This document shows, piece after piece, positions 27,658 through 36,372 of a DNA stretch of 64,000 nucleotides (the stretch's first letter is position 1; each line of letters starts with the position of its first letter). The stretch is from the NCBI RefSeq assembly GCF_012349115.1, contig NZ_PQIG01000035.1, forward strand, positions 62,001-126,000, in the 5' to 3' direction. The notes beneath the pieces were generated by a model. The model had not been told where the DNA came from and ran no database searches. It saw nothing but the letters and a program-made list of their open reading frames with translations. Source of the DNA: Rhizobium ruizarguesonis. Lineage in GTDB: Bacteria; Pseudomonadota; Alphaproteobacteria; Rhizobiales; Rhizobiaceae. The position numbers were made by a program, and so were the translations under genes.

Positions 27658-28167
27658 TTACTTGCAGGTTTCGATCTGCTTCAGCGCAGCCGAGATACCC
27701 GAGAGCGAATAGCTGTAGGAGGTACCGGTGCCCTTGCGCGAAACGGCATTGACCGTCATCGAATGACCGGTCTTCATCGCGGCGACGAGGGCCGGCTCCT
27801 GCGCCGCGTTCTCGACCCAGCCGGCCTTGTCCTTGGTGAACATTACGAAGGTCTTGTTGTCGATGACGACGTTGATCTTCGAATTTTCCTTGACCGTGTA
27901 GCCCATCATCGCCTGCGGCTCGTAGGAGATGTTCTGGCCCGGACGCTGGGAGACGATGAAGAAATTGTCACCGTGGTCGACGCTTGCCGGCTGCTTTGCC
28001 GTCGGAACGGACAGCACATAGCAGACGGTGCTGCTGCCCGACTTGTAGGAGTAAGCGCCCCATGCCTGGAACTGCTGGATGCGGTTCGGCGCGGCCTGCT
28101 GCGCTGTCGCAACTCCGGCCATAACAAGGGTGAGTGCGAGAGCGGATACGATACTTTTTACAAACAT
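27658..28167 (-). CDS. Invasion-associated locus B (IalB) family protein
   Basis: 169 residues. A signal peptide (MFVKSIVSALALTLVMAGVATAQQ) precedes an IalB-like beta domain: FQAWGAYSYKSGSSTVCYVLSVPTAKQP, then FVMFTKDKAGWVENAAQEPALVAAMKTGHSMTVNAVSRKGT, with a C-terminal Cys that could pair with the first (ETCK). IalB proteins are periplasmic and common in alphaproteobacteria; the name comes from Bartonella invasion and does not imply virulence here. Start at 28167 places the signal peptide at the N-terminus; the frame is open to 28194. Confidence 0.85.
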   Translation of the reverse strand: MFVKSIVSALALTLVMAGVATAQQAAPNRIQQFQAWGAYSYKSGSSTVCYVLSVPTAKQPASVDHGDNFFIVSQRPGQNISYEPQAMMGYTVKENSKINVVIDNKTFVMFTKDKAGWVENAAQEPALVAAMKTGHSMTVNAVSRKGTGTSYSYSLSGISAALKQIETCK

Positions 28168-28503
28168 GGATTCCTGCCGGTTCTTGCGATTCAAGGCCCG
28201 AAGCGATCATAGCGGGCGCCGCATAATCACGATCTGCTTTATTTTGACTTAATTCAGGTTACCAAATGGTCAACAATAGCTGCGATTTGTATGTGCCTGT
28301 GTCATTTCAGCTCGAGTGTCAATTTTCGCCCCTTTGACGGTATCGACCGCGACACCGTGCCCCAATGGCACTGGCCGTCCGTTCGGCTGAATTTAAGACA
28401 CAAAGATTCAGGCAAGAGTTTGACCTTTCCCAAATCCGTTGTACCTCATTAAGACTTGGAAATCCGGGACGAAATTATTGCCGCAGGGGGCTGGTGAGGG
28501 GAC
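28168..28503. other. Divergent promoter region, IalB-like and ECF sigma genes
   Basis: 336 bases without a gene. It must hold promoters for both flanking genes. I did not find a convincing ECF promoter (GGAAC with a spaced CGTT) or another known operator. The sigma gene has GAGGGG just before its ATG. Confidence 0.4.
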
Positions 28504-29064
28504 ATGGATGCCGAGGAAAGACAGCGTTTCGCTGCCCTCGCGAAGGCCGTCGCGAACGATCGCGACCAGCAGGCCTTTTCCATCCTGTTCGACTATTTCG
28601 CACCCCGCCTGAAGGCCTGGCTGATGCGCCAGAGGATGACACCAGGCGAGGCTGAGGAACTGGTCCAGGAGATCATGATCGTGCTCTGGCACAAGGCAGA
28701 CCTCTATGATGCCACGCGATCTTCACTTTCGACCTGGCTTTTCCGCATTGCCCGCAATCGCCGCATCGACATGCAACGCCGCGCCAATACCCGCATCTTC
28801 GATGAGACTGATCCGGCCCTGCAGCCGCCGGGCGATATCGGCGCGGAAGAAATCATCGCCAATGACGATCGCGACGCCAAGATACGCGCCGCCGTCGGTC
28901 AATTGCCGGAGGAACAGCGCGACATGCTGCGCGCCGCCTTCTTCCTCGGTCAATCGCATTCGGAGATCGCCGAATCGACCGGCCTGCCGCTCGGCACGGT
29001 GAAGTCGCGTATCCGGCTTGCCTTCGGCAAGCTCCGCAAGGTGCTGGAACGCGAAATCGCCTGA
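28504..29064 (+). CDS. ECF-type RNA polymerase sigma factor
   Basis: 186 residues with sigma-70 region 2 (AFSILFDYFAPRLKAWLMRQ, then EELVQEIMIVLWHKADLYDATRSSLSTWLFRIARNRRIDMQRR, the core-binding and -10 recognition helices) and region 4 (LPEEQRDMLRAAFFLGQSHSEIAESTGLPLGTVKSRIRLAFGKLR, a helix-turn-helix). It resembles RpoE-like ECF factors of the stress group that usually pair with a ChrR-like zinc anti-sigma. No anti-sigma gene follows; the next gene is on the other strand. Confidence 0.9.
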   Translation: MDAEERQRFAALAKAVANDRDQQAFSILFDYFAPRLKAWLMRQRMTPGEAEELVQEIMIVLWHKADLYDATRSSLSTWLFRIARNRRIDMQRRANTRIFDETDPALQPPGDIGAEEIIANDDRDAKIRAAVGQLPEEQRDMLRAAFFLGQSHSEIAESTGLPLGTVKSRIRLAFGKLRKVLEREIA

Positions 29065-29098
29065 CGCAGGTCGCCCAAAAGTGTGTGGCGGACACGCG

Positions 29099-29491
29099 TT
29101 AAATCGTCTTCATCGCTTCTTCCGGCCGATCGGCGAGAACGCGGTCGGCCGCTTCGTAATGGCCCGGCCGGATATGGCCGCGCACCATGGCGAAGGCAGC
29201 CGAAAGCACGGCGATGTCATCGGAAAAGCCGATGACGGCGAAAATATCCGGGATCATGTCGATCGGCACGACGAAATAGGCGAGTGCTGCAAGCAGTACG
29301 CCGCGCACCTTCGTCGGCGTCTGCGGATCGAGCGCGCAATAGAAACCGGCAACGACATCGCGCGAGAACGGGATCTGCCGCACGGCCCGCCGGAATGTCG
29401 GCCAGAATTTCTGCCTGACGGTCTTCTCGCGCCGGCTCTGGGTGTCCTCGTCGCCCGGCAAGAGGATTTCCCCGAATTTGACCTCGTCCAT
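29099..29491 (-). CDS. YkvA family (DUF1232) membrane protein
   Basis: 130 residues. The DUF1232 core is GVLLAALAYFVVPIDMIPDIFAVIGFSDDIAVLSAAFAMV, a hydrophobic hairpin with the P-x-D-x-I-P-D signature. Function is unknown; the family is membrane-associated and widespread. Start at 29491 (MDEVKFGEIL) follows AAAGGGA; upstream ATGs at 29512 and 29575 are less likely. It follows the pterin dehydratase gene by 80 bases in the same direction. Confidence 0.85.
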   Translation of the reverse strand: MDEVKFGEILLPGDEDTQSRREKTVRQKFWPTFRRAVRQIPFSRDVVAGFYCALDPQTPTKVRGVLLAALAYFVVPIDMIPDIFAVIGFSDDIAVLSAAFAMVRGHIRPGHYEAADRVLADRPEEAMKTI

Positions 29492-29571
29492 CCCTGCATC
29501 CCTTTTGTCCATGCGAACATATGGTGACGGCGCCCAGTCTTTCAATCGGCCCCTTTCAATCGGCCCCGCTT

Positions 29572-29877
29572 TCAAGCAACACGTCGCGCCGCAGCCTTCT
29601 CCATGGCTTTGGCGAGCTTGAAATCCAGCTCCGTCAGCCCGCCGGCATCATGCGTGTTCAGCGTCACATCCACCCTGGAATAGACGTTGAACCATTCGGG
29701 ATGGTGGTTGAGCTTCTCGGCCGCAAGTGCTGCCTGCGTCATGAAACCGAAAGCCTCGACGAAATTTGCGAACTTGAACGTCTTCGATATCGACGAACCC
29801 GCATCATTGAGCGCCCAGCCCGAAAGCTCGGTCAACTCAGCCTCAACCGCCGTCCGTTCCAGTTTTTCCATTTTCAT
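29572..29877 (-). CDS. phhB: Pterin-4a-carbinolamine dehydratase
   Basis: 101 residues, a typical length. The signature [33 protein letters not shown] contains the paired His and Pro-Glu-Trp of the active site. It dehydrates 4a-hydroxytetrahydropterin, recycling the cofactor of aromatic amino-acid hydroxylases; no phenylalanine hydroxylase gene is next to it. ATG 29877 is preferred because AGGAG lies just upstream. Only 35 bases separate it from the divergent phosphatase gene, so the promoters must overlap. Confidence 0.9.
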   Translation of the reverse strand: MKMEKLERTAVEAELTELSGWALNDAGSSISKTFKFANFVEAFGFMTQAALAAEKLNHHPEWFNVYSRVDVTLNTHDAGGLTELDFKLAKAMEKAAARRVA

Positions 29878-29912
29878 GCCATGCTCCTCTTCTCTGTCCG
29901 ACAGGTTCACCG

Positions 29913-30413
29913 ATGAAACGCATCAGCATCCTTTTCGTTTGCATGGGCAATATATGCCGTTCTCCGCTCGCGGAGGGAATTTTTGGCCATCTCGTCGCCG
30001 AGGCCGGCTTGACCGGCGCTTTTACGGTCGCTTCCGCCGGCACCGGCGACTGGCATGAAGGCGATCCGCCCGACCAGCGTTCGATCGGCACCGCGAAAAA
30101 CCACGGCATCGACATATCGGGGCAGCGCGCCAGGCGCATTCAGTCGAGGGATTTCATGGATTTCGATCTGATCCTTGCCATGGACCGCGACAACCTGGCG
30201 GCGCTCAAAAAGAGCGCGCCGCATGGGGCGAATATCCACCTTTTCGGTGATGCCGCGCTGGGAACGGGAGAGGATATTCCCGATCCCTATTATGGCGGTC
30301 CTGAAGGTTTCGAGCTGGTCTACACCAGGCTCTTGACCGGCTGCTGCAGGCTGCTCGAAACGCTGGGCGTCGAGCGTGCCTCGTGCAGCGGGAACACTTC
30401 CTCGGTGAGGTAA
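29913..30413 (+). CDS. Low-molecular-weight protein tyrosine phosphatase
   Basis: 166 residues. The P-loop [13 protein letters not shown] (C-x5-R-S) is at residues 10-22 and the general-acid loop DIPDPYYGG near 120, so the enzyme looks intact. It removes phosphate from tyrosine in proteins, or possibly arsenate-like substrates; no exopolysaccharide tyrosine kinase gene is nearby. The last 94 bases overlap thpR on the opposite strand; the family usually ends near LETLGVERA, so about ten residues at the C-terminus are extra. Confidence 0.88.
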   Translation: MKRISILFVCMGNICRSPLAEGIFGHLVAEAGLTGAFTVASAGTGDWHEGDPPDQRSIGTAKNHGIDISGQRARRIQSRDFMDFDLILAMDRDNLAALKKSAPHGANIHLFGDAALGTGEDIPDPYYGGPEGFELVYTRLLTGCCRLLETLGVERASCSGNTSSVR

Positions 30414-30913
30414 GGCCCTCCACCGACCGATTCGCGCGACGAAAGCAGCACGAAGCGCGGTGCGGTGAAGGTTGCCGTGTGGAAGTTGCCGCGTCCGGCC
30501 AGATATTGCACGACATCATCGAGCCGCGAGGATTTGAGCCGCGCCAGCGTCACATGCGGCATGAATTTGCGGGGATCCGGCGGCAGGCCGATGCGCTGGC
30601 AGATCCGCTCGATCTCGCCCTGCAGGGCATACATTTCAGGCGATTGCGAGACGCCGGCCCAGACCGAATGTGGTTTCTTCGAACCGAACGAACCGATGCC
30701 TTCCAGCCGGAACTGGAATTCCGGCCGGTCGATCCGGTCGAGACGTTCAACGATTTCATCGGCCGTGCGGCCGTCGACATCACCGATGAAGCGCAGGGTG
30801 ATGTGGTAATTCTCCACATCGATCCATCGTGCTCCGGGGAGGCCACCGCGCAGCAATGAAAGACTCATCGCCGCATTGCGCGGAATTTCGAGGGCGGTAA
30901 ACAGTCTCGGCAT
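30320..30913 (-). CDS. thpR: RNA 2',3'-cyclic phosphodiesterase (2'-5' RNA ligase family)
   Basis: 197 residues with two H-x-T-x motifs, YHITLRF (near residue 45) and HVTLARL (near 130), which form the active site of the 2H phosphoesterase family. It opens 2',3'-cyclic phosphates and can join some tRNA halves in vitro. The start at 30913 (MPRLFTALEIP) fits the family; an ATG at 30958 adds 15 residues. The 3' end runs 94 bases into the phosphatase gene. Confidence 0.88.
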   Translation of the reverse strand: MPRLFTALEIPRNAAMSLSLLRGGLPGARWIDVENYHITLRFIGDVDGRTADEIVERLDRIDRPEFQFRLEGIGSFGSKKPHSVWAGVSQSPEMYALQGEIERICQRIGLPPDPRKFMPHVTLARLKSSRLDDVVQYLAGRGNFHTATFTAPRFVLLSSRESVGGGPYLTEEVFPLHEARSTPSVSSSLQQPVKSLV

Positions 30914-30981
30914 CACGAGCACTCCCCGAATCTTTTGCAGGTGCTCACACGGAATCATGCAATCAATAACCGCGCAAGCCC

Positions 30982-31626
30982 CTATTTCTTCACAGAAGAA
31001 ATCGTTTCGACGAAATTTGTGACAGCAGGCTCCATCTTTTCGACCATGACGTCGACGCCTTTCGTATTTGGATGCATGCCGTCGTCAAGCTTCAACCCAG
31101 CCTCCAGCGCGACGCCGTCGAGGAAGAAGGCATAGAGTGGAAGCCCATGTTTTTCCGAGAGCTTCTGGTAGATCGGGTTGAATCGTGCGGCATAATCCGC
31201 TCCCATGTTCGGCGGCGCTATGATACCGGCGAGCAGCACGGCAATCCCACGCTCCTTTAGCCGGATAATCATCTGATCGAGATTCTTCGCGCTCTCTTCC
31301 GGCGGGATGCCGCGCAACGCATCATTGGCGCCAAGCTCGAGAATGACGCCATCGGTGCCGTCGGGTACCGACCAGTCGATGCGCGCAAGGCCCCCTGTCG
31401 TCGTGTCGCCGGAGACCCCGGCATTGGCGATGGTGACGTCGAGCCCCTTCGCTTTCAGGGCCGCCTGCAGCTTTTCCGGAAAGCCGTCGCCGGGCGGCAA
31501 CTGATAGCCCGCCATCAAACTGTCCCCGAAACCGACGAGATTGATTGTCCGGGCATTGGCTCCAGTGGCAAGGATCAGCGAGACGGCGATGACGGTGAAT
31601 TGAAGGGCGGCAACTTTAAATCTCAT
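30982..31626 (-). CDS. tesA: Arylesterase / lysophospholipase-like SGNH hydrolase
   Basis: 214 residues. A signal peptide (VAALQFTVIAVSLILATGANA) precedes block I GFGDSLMAGYQL (Ser nucleophile), block III LELGANDALRG and block V DDGMHPN (Asp-His), so the SGNH triad is complete. It is a periplasmic esterase of the TesA group. It is divergent from ybbA-ybbP, the same arrangement as in Escherichia coli and many proteobacteria. The 72-base gap must hold both promoters. Confidence 0.9.
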   Translation of the reverse strand: MRFKVAALQFTVIAVSLILATGANARTINLVGFGDSLMAGYQLPPGDGFPEKLQAALKAKGLDVTIANAGVSGDTTTGGLARIDWSVPDGTDGVILELGANDALRGIPPEESAKNLDQMIIRLKERGIAVLLAGIIAPPNMGADYAARFNPIYQKLSEKHGLPLYAFFLDGVALEAGLKLDDGMHPNTKGVDVMVEKMEPAVTNFVETISSVKK

Positions 31627-31698
31627 GCTGGCTTCCCTAGATTGGCGAAGTGCCGTTATGCGGCCATTCGATTACGGACTTATATAGGGCGATTTCTG

Positions 31699-32406
31699 TT
31701 GGCAAAAACCATTATCGAGTTGAAGGGCGCCGATCTGACCCTTGGCAGCGCAGCCGCCTCCGTCCATGTGCTGAAGGGCATCGATCTCGATATTGCGGCC
31801 GGCGAATCCGTCGGCATCGTCGGCCCTTCCGGTTCCGGCAAATCCACCCTGCTGATGGTGCTTGCCGGGCTGGAGAAGCTCGACAGCGGCGAGATCAACA
31901 TCAATGACACGCCGCTCCATAGCCTCACTGAGGACCAGGTCGCCGATTTCCGCGGCCGCAACATCGGCATCGTCTTCCAATCCTTCCACTTGATCGCCAA
32001 CATGACGGCGCTGGAAAACGTCGCCGTGCCGCTCGAACTCGCCAATGTCGGCAACGCCTTCGAGATCGCTCATCGCGAGCTGAAATCAGTCGGCCTCGGC
32101 GAACGGCTGAACCACTATCCCGGTCAGCTTTCCGGCGGCGAACAGCAGCGCGTGGCGATCGCCAGGGCGCTCGCCCCGTCGCCGGCCCTGCTGATCGCCG
32201 ATGAGCCGACCGGCAATCTCGATACCGAGACCGGCCGCCAGATCGCCGACCTTCTGTTCTCCAAGCAGGCCGAACGCGGCATGACCCTGCTTCTCGTCAC
32301 CCACGACGTCTCGCTTGCAAACCGATGCTCGCGCCAGATTCGCGTCCGCTCCGGCCGGATCGAAGGCGACAGCGCCGCCCGCCGCACCGAAGCGGCGATC
32401 GCATGA
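31699..32406 (+). CDS. ybbA: ABC transporter ATP-binding protein, YbbA family
   Basis: 235 residues with Walker A GPSGSGKSTLL, Q-loop IGIVFQSFHLI, signature LSGGEQQRVAIARAL and Walker B LLIADEPTGNLD, of the LolD/MacB-like group. It pairs with the FtsX-type permease next door and overlaps it by four bases (ATGA). The TTG at 31699 is taken as start because AGGGCG lies upstream and the product then begins LAKTIIELKGADL like the family; the longer open frame is not conserved-looking. The transported substrate is unknown. Confidence 0.9.
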   Translation: MAKTIIELKGADLTLGSAAASVHVLKGIDLDIAAGESVGIVGPSGSGKSTLLMVLAGLEKLDSGEININDTPLHSLTEDQVADFRGRNIGIVFQSFHLIANMTALENVAVPLELANVGNAFEIAHRELKSVGLGERLNHYPGQLSGGEQQRVAIARALAPSPALLIADEPTGNLDTETGRQIADLLFSKQAERGMTLLLVTHDVSLANRCSRQIRVRSGRIEGDSAARRTEAAIA

Positions 32407-34946
32407 GGATCATCACGCCACGCGTCTCGCTCGCTTTTCGCCTGGCACTGCGCGAGCTGCGCGGCGGCATTCGCGGCTTCTACATCTTCCTTGCCTGCAT
32501 CGCGCTCGGCACCGGCGCGATTGCCGCCGTCAATTCCGTTTCGCAGTCGATCACCGATACGATCGCCTCGCAGGGGCAGGAACTGCTGGCCGGCGACGTC
32601 CGTTTCGAACTCAACAACCGCGAAGCCACGTCTCAGGAAATCGGTTTCCTCGAAGGCCTCGGCACCGTTTCGGTGTCGACAGGCCTGCGCTCGATGGCCC
32701 GCAAGCCCGACGGGTCCGATCAGGCGCTGGTCGAGGTCAAGGCCGTCGACGACGCCTACCCACTCTACGGCAAGTTCGTGGCCGAGCCGGACTATCCGCT
32801 TGCAGCACTGCTTTCGGGCCAAGGCGGCACCTATGGCGCGGTCGCAGCGCCGCTGCTTCTCGATCGGCTCGGGCTTGCGGTCGGCGACGAATTGCTGCTC
32901 GGCAACGTCAAGCTCAGCATCACCGGTACGGTGAAAACCGAGCCGGATGCGCTGTCGGAAGGTTTTGGCTTTGCGCCGCGTCTCCTCGTCAGCCGCCAGG
33001 CGCTTCAAGCCTCCGGGCTGATCCAGACGGGAAGCCTGGTTGAACACGCTTACAAGATCCGGCTGGAAGACAAGGCCGCGATGTCGGGCATCCAGGCGCG
33101 CGCCTCCAAGGAATTCCCCTCCGCCGGCTGGGCGATCCGCACCAGCGACCGTGCCGCGCCCTCGCTCACCGAAAACATCACCCGCTTCTCGCAGTTCCTG
33201 ACGCTGGTCGGCCTCACCGCACTGATCGTCGGCGGCGTCGGTGTCGCCAATGCGGTGCGCGCCTTCCTCGATTCCAAACGCACCACCATCGCCACTTTCA
33301 AATGTCTCGGTGCGCCGGCGCAGGTCGTCGTCCTGATCTATCTCATCCAGATCGCCATCATCGCTCTCGGCGGCATCCTGATCGGCCTCGTCATCGGCGC
33401 CCTGTCGCCGATGCTCGCCGCGCAGTTCCTGGCGCAATTCCTGCCGGTCTCCACGACGCCGACCCTCTACCCCGGCGCCCTGCTGCTCGCCACGCTCTTC
33501 GGCATCCTGACGACGCTCGCCTTCGCCATCCTGCCGCTCGGCCACGCCCGCGAAGTGCCGGCGACCGCACTGTTCCGCGAGCAGGGCTTCGAGGCCCGCC
33601 GCCTGCCCTCCTGGCCCTACATCCTGCTTGCCGCCTTGTTCATGGTCGCCCTTGCCGGGCTTGCCATCCTCACCGCCTATGATCGCTTCATCGCCGTCGT
33701 CTTCGTCGGCGCGATCGTCTTCGCCTTCGTCGTCCTGCGTCTGGTCGCCGCGCTGATCGCCTGGCTCGCGCGCCGCAGCCCGCGCGTCAATTCGCCAGCG
33801 CTGCGGCTGGCAATCGGCAACATCCACCGCCCCGGCGCACTGACCCCTTCGGTCGTGCTCTCGCTCGGCCTTGGCCTGGCATTGCTGGTGACGCTCACCC
33901 TGATCGACGGGAACCTGCGCCAGCAGCTGACCGGCCGGATGAACGAGGGGGCGCCGAACTTCTTCTTCGTCGATATCCAGAGCGCCGAGGTCGATGCCTT
34001 CCGCGATCTCGTCCAGGCGCAGGCGCCCCGGGGCAAGCTTGTCGAAGTGCCGATGCTGCGCGGCCGGATCATCGCCTTCAACGGCGAGGACGTCACCAAG
34101 ATGAACGTGCCGGCGGCCGGCCGCTGGGTGCTGAACGGCGATCGCGGCATCACCTATGCCGAAACCCTGCCGGAGAACGCCGCCCTCACCGAAGGCAAAT
34201 GGTGGGACAAGGATTACAGCGGCGAGCCACTCGTCTCCTTCTCCTCGGAAGAGGCGCATGAGCTGGGCCTCAAGATCGGCGATACGGTCACCGTCAACGT
34301 GCTCGGCCGCAACATCACCGCGAAGATCGCCAATCTGCGCCGCGTCGAGTGGGAATCGCTGTCGATCAATTTCGTCATGGTCTTCTCGCCGAATACCTTC
34401 CGCGGCGCCCCGCATGCGTGGCTCGCGACGCTGACCGATCCGTCTTCGACACCGGCCGAAGATGCGGCGATCCTGAAATCCGTCACCAATACCTATCCGA
34501 CGATCACCAGTGTGCGCGTCAAGGACGCGATCGATATCGTCAACCAGCTGGTCGCGCAGCTTGCGACCGCGATCCGCGCTGCGGCCTCGGTCGCCCTCAT
34601 CGCCTCGATCCTCGTCCTTGCCGGGGCGCTTGCCGCCGGAAACCGGGCGCGCACCCACGATGCGGTGGTGCTGAAGACGCTCGGCGCCACGCGCGCCATG
34701 CTGATCCGCGCCTTCAGCTACGAATATCTGATCCTCGGGCTTGCGACCGCGATCTTCGCGCTGATCGCCGGCGGCGTTGCCGCCTGGTTCATCGTCGCCC
34801 GCATCATGCGCCTGCCCTCGACCTTTCTGCCCGACGTGGCGGGACTGACGCTCGTCACAGCACTCGTCCTCACCGTCGGCATCGGCCTCATCGGCACCTG
34901 GCGCATCCTTGGGCAGAAGGCGGCCCCCGTTTTGCGCGAACTTTGA
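32403..34946 (+). CDS. ybbP: FtsX-like ABC permease, YbbP family
   Basis: 847 residues with about ten membrane helices: one at the N-terminus (FYIFLACIALGTGAIAAVN), a large periplasmic MacB-like domain, three helices around residues 265-390 (GLTALIVGGVGVANAVRAFLDSKRTTIATFKCLGA is the FtsX core), a second cluster, a second periplasmic domain, and a final FtsX block near the C-terminus (HDAVVLKTLGATRAMLIRAF). It is the permease partner of YbbA; such pairs move lipids or lipoproteins, but the substrate is not known. Confidence 0.92.
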   Translation: MRIITPRVSLAFRLALRELRGGIRGFYIFLACIALGTGAIAAVNSVSQSITDTIASQGQELLAGDVRFELNNREATSQEIGFLEGLGTVSVSTGLRSMARKPDGSDQALVEVKAVDDAYPLYGKFVAEPDYPLAALLSGQGGTYGAVAAPLLLDRLGLAVGDELLLGNVKLSITGTVKTEPDALSEGFGFAPRLLVSRQALQASGLIQTGSLVEHAYKIRLEDKAAMSGIQARASKEFPSAGWAIRTSDRAAPSLTENITRFSQFLTLVGLTALIVGGVGVANAVRAFLDSKRTTIATFKCLGAPAQVVVLIYLIQIAIIALGGILIGLVIGALSPMLAAQFLAQFLPVSTTPTLYPGALLLATLFGILTTLAFAILPLGHAREVPATALFREQGFEARRLPSWPYILLAALFMVALAGLAILTAYDRFIAVVFVGAIVFAFVVLRLVAALIAWLARRSPRVNSPALRLAIGNIHRPGALTPSVVLSLGLGLALLVTLTLIDGNLRQQLTGRMNEGAPNFFFVDIQSAEVDAFRDLVQAQAPRGKLVEVPMLRGRIIAFNGEDVTKMNVPAAGRWVLNGDRGITYAETLPENAALTEGKWWDKDYSGEPLVSFSSEEAHELGLKIGDTVTVNVLGRNITAKIANLRRVEWESLSINFVMVFSPNTFRGAPHAWLATLTDPSSTPAEDAAILKSVTNTYPTITSVRVKDAIDIVNQLVAQLATAIRAAASVALIASILVLAGALAAGNRARTHDAVVLKTLGATRAMLIRAFSYEYLILGLATAIFALIAGGVAAWFIVARIMRLPSTFLPDVAGLTLVTALVLTVGIGLIGTWRILGQKAAPVLREL

Positions 34947-35049
34947 TCAAGCCGCGGCACTCAAACCCTTCACCTTACGGCGATTTAACCGGCCGAGGCT
35001 TTGCAAGCCTCTTGTTTGCAATGGGCGAAAGCCTCATATTGTTCGCAGG

Positions 35050-35126
35050 CATGCTGGAGCTCCGCAGCGGCGCCCGGGTCGAAAACCCCGACACCGTATT
35101 TCCATCGGAGCTTGTAAGAGGAAACT
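35050..35126 (+). ncRNA. Candidate structured 5' leader, probably the ybhL motif
   Basis: An eight-pair stem, GAGCTCCG (35057-35064) with CGGAGCTT (35106-35113, one G-U), encloses a smaller hairpin GTCG-AAAACCC-CGAC (35078-35092). The right arm ends a few bases before the AGAGGAAAC ribosome site. A conserved ybhL leader RNA is known in alphaproteobacteria in front of this gene family; I recognise the position and general shape but could not run a covariance search. Confidence 0.55.
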
Positions 35127-35855
35127 ATGGCTGATCTTCGTAACTATCAAAGCCGCGCTCAGACCGGCGAGATGATTGATCAAGGCCTGCGCGCTTATAT
35201 GCTCAAGGTCTACAACCTGATGGCGCTGGGTCTGGCGATCACCGGTGTGGCCGCATATCTGTCGTTCCAATTCGCCTTCGCCAATGGCGAGCTGACCGCT
35301 TTCGGTCAGGCGATCTATGTGAGCCCGCTGAAGTGGGTGGTCATTCTGGCGCCGCTCGCTCTGGTGTTCTTCCTGAGCTTCCGGATCAATACGATGACGG
35401 TGGCTGCCGCCCAGACGACCTTTGCGGTCTACGCAGCGCTCGTCGGCCTGTCGCTCTCATCGATCTTCCTGATCTACACGGGTCAGAGCGTCGTTCAGAC
35501 CTTCTTCGTCACCGCCGCCTCCTTTGGCGCGCTGTCGCTTTACGGCTACACGACGAAGCGTAACCTGTCGGCGATGGGCTCGTTCCTGATGATGGGTCTG
35601 TTCGGCCTGATCATCGCTTCGCTGGTCAACATTTTCCTGGCGTCGTCTGCCGTGCAGTTCGCCATCTCGGTGCTCGGCGTTCTGATCTTCGCAGGCCTCA
35701 CCGCCTACGATACCCAGCGGATCAAGGAATTGTACCTGGAAGCTGATGACGTTGCCGTGGCCGGTCGCAAGGCGATCATGGGCGCTCTGACGCTCTATCT
35801 CGACTTCATCAACCTCTTCATGTTCCTGCTGCAGTTCATGGGCAACCGTAAATAA
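35127..35855 (+). CDS. Bax inhibitor-1 / YbhL (YccA) family membrane protein
   Basis: 242 residues with seven hydrophobic helices. The BI-1 signatures are LRAYMLKVYNLMALGLAITGVAAYL at the front and DTQRIKELYLEADD with GALTLYLDFINLFMFLLQF at the end. Members are inner-membrane proteins, some acting as pH-sensitive calcium leak channels. AAGAGGAAACT precedes ATG 35127, and a structured leader of probable ybhL type lies upstream. A terminator follows. Confidence 0.93.
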   Translation: MADLRNYQSRAQTGEMIDQGLRAYMLKVYNLMALGLAITGVAAYLSFQFAFANGELTAFGQAIYVSPLKWVVILAPLALVFFLSFRINTMTVAAAQTTFAVYAALVGLSLSSIFLIYTGQSVVQTFFVTAASFGALSLYGYTTKRNLSAMGSFLMMGLFGLIIASLVNIFLASSAVQFAISVLGVLIFAGLTAYDTQRIKELYLEADDVAVAGRKAIMGALTLYLDFINLFMFLLQFMGNRK

Positions 35856-35875
35856 GCAGGGCAGACTGAGATCGA

Positions 35876-35902
35876 AAAGGCGGCTTCGGCCGCCTTTATT
35901 GT
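35876..35902 (+). terminator. Rho-independent terminator after the BI-1 gene
   Basis: AAAGGCGGC (35876-35884) pairs with GCCGCCTTT (35889-35897) around a TTCG tetraloop, followed by ATTGTT. Confidence 0.8.
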
Positions 35903-35930
35903 TGTGGGTGAATGCCGGAGGGGGTAGGGC

Positions 35931-36251
35931 ATGCTACTGCAAGGATTTGTTTTCATCCCGTGCATTGTCGTTGCAGTACTATTTGCGAAGCGACTGCCTG
36001 ATAGCCTGCTCTATTCGGTCGTTGTTTGGCTCAGCGCCACCATTGCCGCCTTGGCCGGCGCAATTTTAGGGGTTCTGGCTATCGACTACTGGCACCTGAT
36101 ACCTATCGACCCGATTAGAGGAAGTGACCTGGTGCTCTCTGCTGTGGTGCACGTCGTCATGGCTTTCGTCTTCTCGCCATTGCTGGTCCTGTATGTGAGG
36201 CGCCAGGCGCGCAAGCAAGCCGAAAGGTTGAGGATCCAAATTCTAGAGTAG
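35931..36251 (+). CDS. Small hypothetical membrane protein
   Basis: 106 residues with three hydrophobic segments (FVFIPCIVVAVLFA, LYSVVVWLSATIAALAGAILGVLAI and LVLSAVVHVVMAFVFSPLLVLYV) and a basic C-terminal tail (RRQARKQAERLRIQ). No family recognised. The ribosome site GGAGGGGGTAGGGC before ATG 35931 is strong, which supports real translation. It lies between the BI-1 terminator and a GNAT gene. Confidence 0.6.
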   Translation: MLLQGFVFIPCIVVAVLFAKRLPDSLLYSVVVWLSATIAALAGAILGVLAIDYWHLIPIDPIRGSDLVLSAVVHVVMAFVFSPLLVLYVRRQARKQAERLRIQILE

Positions 36252-36372
36252 CTGCGGCAGGGCATGTCGTTGATGATCATCTGCACATGGGCTTGCATAG
36301 GCTTTTTTTGTTGCGCCGGCTTTGCAGGAATGGTTTTAGAGGAGCCCTGCCCTCCCGCTGGACCAGCCGCCG

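Noticed and set aside
32124..34658. Open frame of 844 codons on the minus strand opposite ybbA/ybbP
   Set aside because: It is the antisense shadow of two well-supported genes. Its product is rich in Arg, Asp and Gly without any domain motif, as expected in high-G+C DNA.
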